Positions 1 through 5,587 of a stretch of DNA of 5,587 nt are shown here, piece by piece. Position numbers and translations under genes: made by a program. Below the pieces are notes generated by a model. That model saw only the letters and a program-made list of their open reading frames with translations, did no database searches and was not told where the DNA came from. The stretch's first letter is position 1, and each line of letters begins with the position of its first letter. Location: assembly GCA_946611835.1 (NCBI GenBank), contig CAMOEE010000167.1:1-5587 (forward strand). The letters run 5' to 3'. Source of the stretch: an uncultured Treponema sp. Its GTDB lineage: Bacteria; Spirochaetota; Spirochaetia; Treponematales; Treponemataceae.

Positions 1-2297
1 TTTGAGCCGCCCGAGAGAGCAGGCTTCCGGTATTTTGCGTCGGCCTCAAATGAAGGCCCGGGGTATTTTTTGTCGCCGACATCCGGTGAAATATCATCGT
101 AGCGGCAGACACCGTTCCAGTACATGTAGCCCCTGTTCACGCTGTCACGCACACCATAAATCTGCTGGCTAACATAATTTTTGTTGTACCAGGCGCGGTC
201 ATAGCTTGTCCATCCGGCGTAGAAAGCCTGAACCCAGGGTCGGATTACCAGTTTGTTTCGACCGATTACAGTGTTTCTGTAAGTTCCGTAATAGTAGACC
301 CGGTAAGGTCTCTCGGAAACCGGCGCATAGGACAGGAAAGTCTGCTCAAAGTGGCTGGGGTAGAACATAGGACAGACCACATCCACATATTCGGCCAGCA
401 ATTCCACATCCTGACCGGTTCTAGTTCCTGAACGGTACCAGCCGTTCGCACCATAAATGTCGATTCCAATCGGGGCATTGATGTTGGCTCTTGCATACCT
501 AAGGAAGGATACGAGAGCACTTTCCTTATCCATGCCCTCGCTCTTCCAGCGGAACTGGGCGTTGGCCATGTTCTTTCCGTCGGTTGGAAAACGGATATAG
601 TCAAACTGAATCTCGTCGAATCCCCGCGCAATCAGCTCCTGGGCAATGTGAACATTGTATTCCCAGACTTCAGGCGAGTAAGGATCGACCCAGTTCTCAT
701 CATAATAGAGAGTTTTTGTCTCACCGGTCTCGTTTCCACTCTCATCCTTGACCTTTTCGTAGCCGGAGATTCCAAGCCAGGGACGGTTCAAGGCCTTATC
801 CCAGACGGCGTACTGCTTCTTTCCGTAGCCGGCAAGATTTTTGTCCTTGAAGGTGACGATTCGGGCGATAAGGTAGATGCCCTGCTCTTTCATCATTGGA
901 ACGAAGGTATCGATGTCAATCCTGTATTTTGAGACATATCCCTTTTCCTGAATGAGCGGGTCCTTTGCCTCAAAACGAATCAGGCCGTAGTCGTCCTTCA
1001 TGTCGATTACCATTGCATCAAGATTGTTGTCCCTGATGATTTTTTTGTACTGGTCGATTCCAGTTTTTGTCATGAGCTTGTGAGCCTGAACATAAATCGC
1101 CTTTCGGTCCAGTGCTGTCTTTGCATATTTGTTGTTCACATCATCCGGATAAAGGAGCCAGAGTTCGCCCAAAGTAAGGCCAGGATTTTTTTCATCAGTG
1201 GCGTTTGGAATCCATGCTGAATAAAGGGTATCTTCCTTACCAAGGACATTGAATGAATCCTTCCATTTGTTGTATTCAGGAGGCATGAAATCCAGATTTT
1301 TTGTCGCAGGATTGTAGGCGGCAAGTTCACCGGGTCGGGTATAAATGAGCTTGGTTCCGTCCCAGAAAAGGGAATCAATCGTATCAACGGGTTCACTTCC
1401 GGCATACAAAAGCTCGCCCCTCTCAGATTTCCAGTCAAAACGGTAAATGCGTGGAAGATAAGACTGGGAGACAAAAATCTCAGTGACAGGGAAACCGTCG
1501 GCATCCGAGAAGACTACAGGCAGGATGTCGGCAATCTCGTCAGGGTAAGACTGGGTTTTCATGTTCTCGAAACCGCCGTTACAGTCCTTCCATGCAGGCT
1601 TTTTTGCCAGAGGCAGGCAATAAGAGAATCCGAAAATCGTGTGGGCCATAAAGACCACCAGATCAGTCTGAGGAGCCGTAGCAGGGCTAAGGCTCCCGTC
1701 TGCATTCTGGCTTGCAGGCTTTCCTGTTCCTATGCGGTTCATGTCACAGACAGCGACAGCCTTGATTCCGGAAGTAGAAGATGAATTTGCCCCGATTGAT
1801 TTCCAGCTGCTTCCGCCGTCGTAAGTGATGTAGACATCGTCTTTTGTTGCGGTAACGAGGATATTCGGATTGGTCGGATGAGCGGCAAGATCTTTCAGTT
1901 GAGCAGGCTGCTTTAAGAAGGTCGCCTTGCTGCCGTCATACTGTTTAATAGTAAGAAATGGAAGTCCTTCGTTCTTAAACTCGAAAGTAACCAGGTCAGA
2001 GGAAGAGATTATGCCCTCTGATGTGAGAAAATACCAACGCACTTTTGAATCGTGACGGTCGTCAACACGAAGGATTTTTGAGACTTTTCCGCCGCTCCAG
2101 AGGGGTATTGCGGTCTTACTTCCGGTTATCTTGTACAAGCCTGACTCGCTTCCGGCAAGAATAAACTGAGAAGAAGAGGAATCGGAAGTGCTCTCATAAG
2201 AGGCAGGAAGCTTGTAAATCGAAGTGTCCTCTGTCTGGGCCGTAGCGATGCATGAAGTCAGAGAAATTAAAAACCAAATTGAAAATAGTATGCGCAT
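1..2297 (-). CDS. Putative lipoprotein with beta-propeller-like N-terminus and DUF4015 putative glycoside hydrolase domain (3' end cut by window)
   Basis: The frame reads 765 codons with no stop from ATG at 2297 to the left edge, so the C-terminus is missing. The start is well fixed: an in-frame TAA lies two codons upstream (2303-2301). Residues 1-16 form a short signal with Arg2, a hydrophobic stretch and LTSC at 13-16, which fits a lipobox with Cys16 as the lipidated residue. Residues about 45-335 look like a degenerate beta-propeller: blade-like phrases at 47-57 (AGSESGLYKIT) and 90-113, and one clear Asp-box at 158-165 (TYDGGSSW). Residues about 398-735 match DUF4015 (PF13200/COG1306), a TIM-barrel-type putative glycoside hydrolase family: IDMKDDYG at 431-438, DEIQFDYIRFP at 561-571, CPMFYPSHF at 642-650, PWVQAFYAGW at 687-696 and YMYWNG at 724-729. 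Asp566 is a candidate active-site residue by analogy only. The family's substrate is not established, so enzymatic activity is inferred. It is divergent from the solute-binding protein gene and probably surface- or periplasm-facing. Confidence 0.85.
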   Translation of the reverse strand, partial: MRILFSIWFLISLTSCIATAQTEDTSIYKLPASYESTSDSSSSQFILAGSESGLYKITGSKTAIPLWSGGKVSKILRVDDRHDSKVRWYFLTSEGIISSSDLVTFEFKNEGLPFLTIKQYDGSKATFLKQPAQLKDLAAHPTNPNILVTATKDDVYITYDGGSSWKSIGANSSSTSGIKAVAVCDMNRIGTGKPASQNADGSLSPATAPQTDLVVFMAHTIFGFSYCLPLAKKPAWKDCNGGFENMKTQSYPDEIADILPVVFSDADGFPVTEIFVSQSYLPRIYRFDWKSERGELLYAGSEPVDTIDSLFWDGTKLIYTRPGELAAYNPATKNLDFMPPEYNKWKDSFNVLGKEDTLYSAWIPNATDEKNPGLTLGELWLLYPDDVNNKYAKTALDRKAIYVQAHKLMTKTGIDQYKKIIRDNNLDAMVIDMKDDYGLIRFEAKDPLIQEKGYVSKYRIDIDTFVPMMKEQGIYLIARIVTFKDKNLAGYGKKQYAVWDKALNRPWLGISGYEKVKDESGNETGETKTLYYDENWVDPYSPEVWEYNVHIAQELIARGFDEIQFDYIRFPTDGKNMANAQFRWKSEGMDKESALVSFLRYARANINAPIGIDIYGANGWYRSGTRTGQDVELLAEYVDVVCPMFYPSHFEQTFLSYAPVSERPYRVYYYGTYRNTVIGRNKLVIRPWVQAFYAGWTSYDRAWYNKNYVSQQIYGVRDSVNRGYMYWNGVCRYDDISPDVGDKKYPGPSFEADAKYRKPALSGGS
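93..1106 (-). other. DUF4015/COG1306 domain within the lipoprotein gene
   Basis: This is residues about 398-735 of the minus-strand lipoprotein. It opens with RKAIYVQAHKL, the usual first strand of the family, followed by the acidic IDMKDDYG strand, ARIVTFKDKNLA at 478-489, WVDPYSPEVW at 536-545, and the family hallmark DYIRFP at 566-571. The hallmark PMFYPSHF at 643-650 and the closing GYMYWNG strand at 723-729 follow in the expected order, so the domain seems complete. The order of motifs is seen in the sequence. The assignment rests on my recall of the family pattern, and a profile search would confirm it. Confidence 0.8.
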
Positions 2298-2322
2298 ATC
2301 TTAACTATCGGAATTTTTCACT

Positions 2323-2355
2323 CTTGAATTCACAAAATCATCACTTGAATTCACA
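2323..2355. repeat. Direct repeat of CTTGAATTCACA, two copies 21 bp apart, possible operator
   Basis: Copies lie at 2323-2334 and 2344-2355 and are identical over 12 bp. Each contains the perfect palindrome TGAATTCA (2325-2332 and 2346-2353). The 21-bp spacing is two helical turns, so both copies face the same side of the DNA. The right copy overlaps the proposed -35 hexamer of the rightward promoter. This layout would suit a dimeric regulator binding two sites, but an operator role is inference. A chance duplication in a short AT-rich spacer remains possible. Confidence 0.45.
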
Positions 2356-2373
2356 GTTTTTTTTGTAGATAAT
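2345..2373 (+). promoter_or_regulatory. Sigma70-type promoter for the solute-binding protein gene
   Basis: The -35 is TTGAAT at 2345-2350 (four of six consensus bases), the spacer is 17 bp (2351-2367), and the -10 is GATAAT at 2368-2373 (five of six). The predicted transcription start is about 2379-2381, at the ATG at 2381. The upstream candidate ATG at 2372 falls inside the -10 hexamer, which argues against its use if this promoter is real. Confidence 0.5.
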
Positions 2374-2380
2374 GGGAAAT

Positions 2381-3640
2381 ATGAAAAAACAAAACAAGAA
2401 AACAGATAAGAAATCAGTTTCATTTTTTAAGACAAATAAAAAAATCCTTGCAGGAACTCTTGCCGCACTCTTACTGGCACTTGCGGCTGCTGCAATAATA
2501 GTATTCTCGCCCTCAAAGAATTTTACAGTCGCTTTCTATAAAATAGATGATTCACAGCGAAAGGGCATAAGCGAAGTCATAACAAATATCGCAAAAGAAA
2601 AAAATATCACTGTCAAGTTTCTCCAGTATGAATCAGAAAAGTCTCTGGAGGACCAGATTCCAATAGCAAAGAAGCCGGCGGTCATAATCACTCAGGCAGG
2701 CTTTGCTCTTGAAACAGCCCTGGACAAGGCCTCACCAAAAGCTCTTCTCTCATCCGAAATCTCACAGGGCATGACATCTTCAATGCGCTCGGGAATAAAA
2801 GAAAAGGACGGATTGATTACCGCCATTCCCTTTCTTTCAAGCCATTTTGAAGTTGACATCGACCTTAACGAATTCCGAAATTCAAACACAAAACAGGTAA
2901 ACACATGGAATGATGTCGAGAAGTTCATGAGGGAACAGAAACGCAAGAAGGACTCGCCGATGATTTTTGCAGGCGGAAACCCAGACTCTTTCCTCAACCT
3001 TATGGGAGCCTTTGCGGAATCAATCGACGGAGCACAGTCTTATTATGATGCCAGCCAGATTCTCAAGGACAACCAGAAGAATTTCAACGCCGTGCGTGTC
3101 GCCCAGAAACTCTGCGACGAGCCGGATTCTCCCCTTGCAACAAGCGTAAAACTCTTAAAATCATGGTACAAGCTCGGGCTGATTCACCAGGGTGCTTTTT
3201 CGCTGCAGAACACTGATGTGGAGGCATTCGCCTCAAACAGGCTTGCAAGCGTGCTTTTCATGTCTCTCGAAGAGCACAGGGCAACGGCTACAAAGACAAT
3301 CTCCCGCTATTCTTCAATTTACTTCCCGTCAGAGCACGGTGCAAATTCCCGGATTTTCACAGGAAAGACTTACTACGCAGTTCCTATGGTAAAATCAAAA
3401 AAGGCTGCCGAAATCATAGCAGCCCTTCTTTCAGTCCAGTCACAGGAGAGCTTGAGCCGGGTAACGGGCCTGGCACCGGTTCTGGCCCAGTGCAGGATTC
3501 CGGACAAGCAGGCCGAAGATGCCCGCTTCTGGGTTGCCGCAACGACCTGCCCGCTTGCAGGCTTGAGCAGCGAAGTTTACCTAACCAAAAAGCAGAAAGA
3601 AGCTCTCAGCGCAGAAATTGCGAGCAGAATCAAGAACTAG
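2381..3640 (+). CDS. Membrane-anchored family 1 extracellular solute-binding protein (ABC transporter type)
   Basis: The gene is complete, with 419 residues from ATG 2381 to TAG. A longer start at ATG 2372 would add three residues, but it sits in the likely -10 box. In 422-residue numbering, the Lys-rich N-terminus (residues 5-24) is followed by a hydrophobic segment at about 25-45. There is no lipobox Cys and no convincing signal peptidase I site, so an uncleaved membrane anchor is likely. The rest follows the SBP_bac_1 order: GLITAIPF at 147-154 (the family's conserved strand before the hinge), a degenerate DIDLNEF at 162-168 where YYNKDLF is usual, NTWNDVEKF at 177-185, EAFASNRLASVLFMS at 284-298 matching the conserved F..G.AAM region, and TGLAP at 365-369 near the C-terminus. 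Family members bind sugars or oligosaccharides for ABC import, but the ligand here cannot be read from sequence. No permease or ATPase gene is in the window. Capture of pectin products is inferred from the PL9 neighbour. The upstream region suggests a possible leaderless mRNA. Confidence 0.75.
   Translation: MKKQNKKTDKKSVSFFKTNKKILAGTLAALLLALAAAAIIVFSPSKNFTVAFYKIDDSQRKGISEVITNIAKEKNITVKFLQYESEKSLEDQIPIAKKPAVIITQAGFALETALDKASPKALLSSEISQGMTSSMRSGIKEKDGLITAIPFLSSHFEVDIDLNEFRNSNTKQVNTWNDVEKFMREQKRKKDSPMIFAGGNPDSFLNLMGAFAESIDGAQSYYDASQILKDNQKNFNAVRVAQKLCDEPDSPLATSVKLLKSWYKLGLIHQGAFSLQNTDVEAFASNRLASVLFMSLEEHRATATKTISRYSSIYFPSEHGANSRIFTGKTYYAVPMVKSKKAAEIIAALLSVQSQESLSRVTGLAPVLAQCRIPDKQAEDARFWVAATTCPLAGLSSEVYLTKKQKEALSAEIASRIKN
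2453..2515 (+). other. N-terminal transmembrane anchor of the solute-binding protein (approximate bounds)
   Basis: An Ala/Leu/Ile-rich segment of about 21 residues starts after a Lys-rich stretch (nine Lys in the preceding 21 residues) and is followed by SPSKN and then the first beta strand of the periplasmic domain. By the positive-inside rule, the short N-terminal tail is cytoplasmic and the binding domain is outside. The segment ends in IIVFS without an Ala-X-Ala site, so cleavage seems unlikely, though it cannot be excluded. Confidence 0.65.
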
Positions 3641-3648
3641 CTTTCTTT
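3641..3648. other. Eight-bp convergent gap without a visible intrinsic terminator
   Basis: The stop of the solute-binding protein gene (3638-3640) and the stop of the pectate lyase gene (3651-3649 on the minus strand) are 8 bp apart. The plus strand is T-rich here (3642-3654), but the only nearby stem is a 4-bp CGCA/TGCG pairing at 3610-3622, too weak and too far upstream for a convincing terminator. No strong hairpin is seen for the minus-strand gene either. Confidence 0.5.
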
Positions 3649-5587
3649 TTATTTTGTGGCAAGGTTTACAGAAAGCACTTCTGCGGCCTCGTCACCGAAT
3701 TTTGCGCCCATTCCGGCATATTTCGAACCTTCTTTGATTTCGAGGTAGCCAGACAGGTTTACGGTTCCATCCGGGTTGCGGCATTTTGCGTCCACATCAA
3801 GGGAAACAAGAGGATGTACTGTTGACTTCATCTCGCTATTGTAGAGGTCGGCCACTCCACCCTCACCGACTTTATCGCCGTTGAAAATCGTAGCTTCCGA
3901 AGTGACATAATTAAAAGTCTTCTTCTTTTTGTCGGTAAGATAGATTGAATCAGATATTTTTGCCGCCACAGTACATTCAGTTGATTTTCCGCCGAATTTA
4001 TCGACCTGTGCAGGACTTACGCTTCCAATCATGCTGACAAGTTTTTTGAAGACTCCGCCGGCATAAGTCCTGTAGAAATTGAAGTTAGAGTTGATGTTTG
4101 CGTATGAAGTGCAATTTGAGACATTAAGCGCGCCGCCGTTTCCGTTGTCGGTGAAGCCGTCCTTTCCGTTCTCGAAAGCGACAGAATTCTCGACTATGTG
4201 AGGAGTCGGACACTGATTATTTGAGCCTCCGAGTTTGAAACCGTTCATGTCACCGTTAGCATAGTTTGCGCCGCTTGTGGTTTTTCCGTTCTGGAAAGCG
4301 ACACAGTTTCTGATTGTGACCACTCCAATCGGTCCTGTAGCAGGTTTGGCGTACAAATCCCAGCCGTCGTCGCAGTTTGCATAAGAGATACAACCGTCGA
4401 AAACATTTCCGTCACCACAAGTAAGCTTTGAGGCAAATCCATCGGCGTTCTCGCCAGTCTTGTCGTCCTTGTTGTCAAAAGAAGTACAGTTGAGAATCAA
4501 GTTGTTAGCAGGCCAGTCTTTTTTGTCGCTTAAGTCTTTTGAACGGCGGGCAATCTGTAAACCAGTGTCCTGATTTGCCTGGAAAAGACATCGCTCAACG
4601 ATATTGTTGCTTCCTGTGACATACATTCCGTTATCTCCGGCGTTGTAGCAGGTAATTCCGTAAATGTGCCAGAAGCTTCCGTCAAGCTGAAGTCCCCGTG
4701 CAGAATCTGCGGTGGGCTGGGTTGAGAAGTCAAGAACGGCAGTTTTACCGCTCTCAGGAAGAAGATATTTTCTTGCGCTCTCACTTCCGTCATTACCGAA
4801 TGCGATTGAGAGAGTTTTGGAGAGCTTGTAAACTCCGCCTTTAAGGACAACAGCACCGCCGGCAGGGATTTTTGAAACTGCAGTCTGAATATCCATAGGG
4901 CTTTGCTTTGTTCCTTCTCCGTCAGCTTTTCCGTTCGGGGAAACGAAAAGAACATTTTTGATTGTGTCAGTATCAACAGACGAAATGTTCGTGCGCATTC
5001 CGACTTTTAAGCCGTTCTTGTATTCAGGCGCAAAGGCAGAATTATCAAGGACTGGTGTGACGGCCTCGCTTGAAGTCTTTTTTTCGACACCACCCTCTGA
5101 AGAGGAACCTGTTGACCAGTAAAGCCCGTAGATGTTGATTCCGTCTTTTGCAGAATAGATTGCGATATAGCCATTTTCGTCTGCCTGAACTTCACCTGAA
5201 AGAGTGCCTTCCTTTGTCGGAGCATTTCCCAGATTCACATCGTTAGCCATCAAAGTACGGTCAGCCGCATCTTTATTTGAAGAGGCCAGATCAAGCCTTA
5301 GAGTTCCTTTTTGATTTGCACCGACATAAATCACGATACTTCGGCTGGACTTGCTGCCCGTTCCGCCCAGTTTAATTCTTTTCTTGTATTCGACACCACC
5401 GACCTTTTTCTTGCTGCCATCAACAACAATGCTCTTATCCGAATCGGCATTGACAATCACATTGTATTTTACAGTACTTGAAGTAAAAGATGACTCCGTA
5501 ATGTCATTCGCACAAAGAGAAGTGAATGCTTTGAGTCCTTCCGCACTGTCAGGGATTTCGCTAAGCTCACCATCCTCATTTGAATTT
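3649..5587 (-). CDS. PL9-family pectate lyase with N-terminal beta-sandwich module (5' end beyond window)
   Basis: The frame is open from the right edge to TAA at 3651-3649, giving 645 residues. The true start and signal peptide lie outside. A GTG at 5460 is only an internal candidate: 42 upstream in-frame codons continue the same domain. Residues are numbered here from that GTG. Residues about 1-115 plus the upstream part form a beta-sandwich, carbohydrate-binding-like module (YKKRIKLGGTG at 25-35, RSIVIYV at 40-46, RTL at 68-70), followed by a Ser/Glu-rich linker at about 116-135. Residues about 165-603 are a right-handed parallel beta-helix of polysaccharide lyase family 9. NADGF (Asp340), CDDGWDL (Asp364, Asp365, Asp368) and NGFKLGG (Lys409) match the calcium ligands and catalytic Lys known in Dickeya Pel9A; the 24-residue spacing from the first to the second Asp agrees. 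The enzyme should cleave polygalacturonate by beta-elimination outside the cytoplasm. Whether it is endo- or exo-acting cannot be decided. It converges on the solute-binding protein gene. Confidence 0.9.
   Translation of the reverse strand, partial: NSNEDGELSEIPDSAEGLKAFTSLCANDITESSFTSSTVKYNVIVNADSDKSIVVDGSKKKVGGVEYKKRIKLGGTGSKSSRSIVIYVGANQKGTLRLDLASSNKDAADRTLMANDVNLGNAPTKEGTLSGEVQADENGYIAIYSAKDGINIYGLYWSTGSSSEGGVEKKTSSEAVTPVLDNSAFAPEYKNGLKVGMRTNISSVDTDTIKNVLFVSPNGKADGEGTKQSPMDIQTAVSKIPAGGAVVLKGGVYKLSKTLSIAFGNDGSESARKYLLPESGKTAVLDFSTQPTADSARGLQLDGSFWHIYGITCYNAGDNGMYVTGSNNIVERCLFQANQDTGLQIARRSKDLSDKKDWPANNLILNCTSFDNKDDKTGENADGFASKLTCGDGNVFDGCISYANCDDGWDLYAKPATGPIGVVTIRNCVAFQNGKTTSGANYANGDMNGFKLGGSNNQCPTPHIVENSVAFENGKDGFTDNGNGGALNVSNCTSYANINSNFNFYRTYAGGVFKKLVSMIGSVSPAQVDKFGGKSTECTVAAKISDSIYLTDKKKKTFNYVTSEATIFNGDKVGEGGVADLYNSEMKSTVHPLVSLDVDAKCRNPDGTVNLSGYLEIKEGSKYAGMGAKFGDEAAEVLSVNLATK
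4084..4665 (-). repeat. Beta-helix coil repeats in the PL9 catalytic domain
   Basis: Successive coils carry a similar strand-turn motif of the form (R/N)-(N/E)-C/S-x-(A/S)-(F/Y) followed by N and a DG-type turn: ITCYNAGDNGM, ERCLFQANQDTG, LNCTSFDN, DGCISYANCDDGW, RNCVAFQNG, ENSVAFENGKDGF and SNCTSYAN, around residues 269-455. Cys recurs at the same coil position in six of seven copies, with Ser in the other. This suggests a stacked side-chain ladder inside the helix. It is a fold-level protein repeat, not a DNA-level repeat. Confidence 0.6.
5115..5587 (-). other. N-terminal beta-sandwich (carbohydrate-binding-like) module of the PL9 lyase, partial
   Basis: This region runs from the window edge to about residue 116 of the GTG-5460 numbering. 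It reads LKAFTSL, then a strand-turn pattern with KYNVIVNA, IVVDG, YKKRIKLGGTG and RSIVIYVG, then a RTL segment and a final GINIYGLYW strand. The same arrangement is common in secreted pectate lyases and other plant-cell-wall enzymes, where it is taken to bind carbohydrate. Binding is not shown by the sequence itself. The continuity of this pattern across 5460 is the main reason to reject that GTG as the start. Confidence 0.6.

Larger units (their letters stand above)
2298..2380. promoter_or_regulatory. Divergent intergenic region between the lipoprotein and solute-binding protein genes
   Basis: About 83 bp separate the two divergent start codons (2297 on minus, 2381 on plus). The stretch is AT-rich, has an 8-T tract at 2357-2364, two copies of CTTGAATTCACA, and a recognisable promoter for the rightward gene. 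Promoter elements for the leftward gene are much weaker. A GATAGT hexamer (minus strand, 2309-2304) would place a transcript start near the ATG at 2297, but I find no good -35 at 16-18 bp from it. Neither gene has a clear Shine-Dalgarno sequence here. Confidence 0.6.

Noticed and set aside
648..932. Plus-strand 94-residue open frame
   Set aside because: It lies opposite the conserved DUF4015 domain and shows no recognisable protein pattern, so it is a shadow of the minus-strand gene.
1136..1504. Minus-strand 122-residue open frame, and a similar one at 266-631
   Set aside because: Both are out of frame with the continuous lipoprotein gene, which has the family motifs.
2298..2335. Strong promoter for the minus-strand lipoprotein gene
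   Set aside because: GATAGT and TTGTGA hexamers exist, but their spacing is 20 bp and each matches only four of six bases, so a specific promoter call is not supported.
3594..3648. Possible terminator stem pairing AAGCT-like sequence with AGCTTTCTTTTT
   Set aside because: Only about five pairs hold before mismatches, with a loop of over 30 bases, so it does not look like an intrinsic terminator.
3490..3825. Plus-strand 111-residue frame spanning the convergent junction
   Set aside because: It overlaps the ends of two well-supported genes in other frames and has no family resemblance.
5458..5460. GTG at 5460 as the start of the pectate lyase
   Set aside because: The frame stays open for 42 more codons to the window edge and carries the beginning of the same beta-sandwich module. 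A start here would also lack any signal peptide.

Overview
The window looks like part of a spirochaete chromosome, most likely a gut or rumen Treponema that uses pectin or another plant polysaccharide. This is an inference from gene content (PL9 pectate lyase, DUF4015 lipoprotein, free-standing solute-binding protein) and from moderate G+C. No ribosomal or other phylogenetic marker is present, so the genus is not proven.

There are three genes and almost no non-coding DNA. Region 1 (1-2297, minus strand) is one long reading frame with no stop, cut by the left window edge. It starts with a lipoprotein-type signal, continues with a beta-propeller-like region containing one Asp-box, and ends with a DUF4015/COG1306 putative glycoside hydrolase domain. 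Region 2 (about 2298-2380) is a short divergent intergenic stretch holding a 12-bp direct repeat with 21-bp spacing and a good -35/-10 promoter for the rightward gene. Region 3 (2381-3640, plus strand) is a complete gene for a membrane-anchored family 1 extracellular solute-binding protein. Its promoter is so close that the mRNA may be leaderless. Region 4 (3649-5587, minus strand) converges on it with an 8-bp gap. It is the C-terminal 645 residues of a secreted PL9 pectate lyase with all metal-binding Asp residues and the catalytic Lys in place, preceded by a beta-sandwich, carbohydrate-binding-like module. Its start lies beyond the right edge.

A plausible joint role is extracellular polysaccharide use: the PL9 enzyme cleaves polygalacturonate, the solute-binding protein captures a released ligand, and the DUF4015 lipoprotein acts on or binds a surface glycan. 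Only the PL9 activity is well supported by visible catalytic residues. The link between the three genes is inferred from adjacency. I see no RNA genes, mobile elements, CRISPR arrays or clear intrinsic terminators. I did not find a new defence or mobile system here. The points most worth a second look are the divergent promoter region with its possible leaderless start, and the propeller-plus-DUF4015 architecture.
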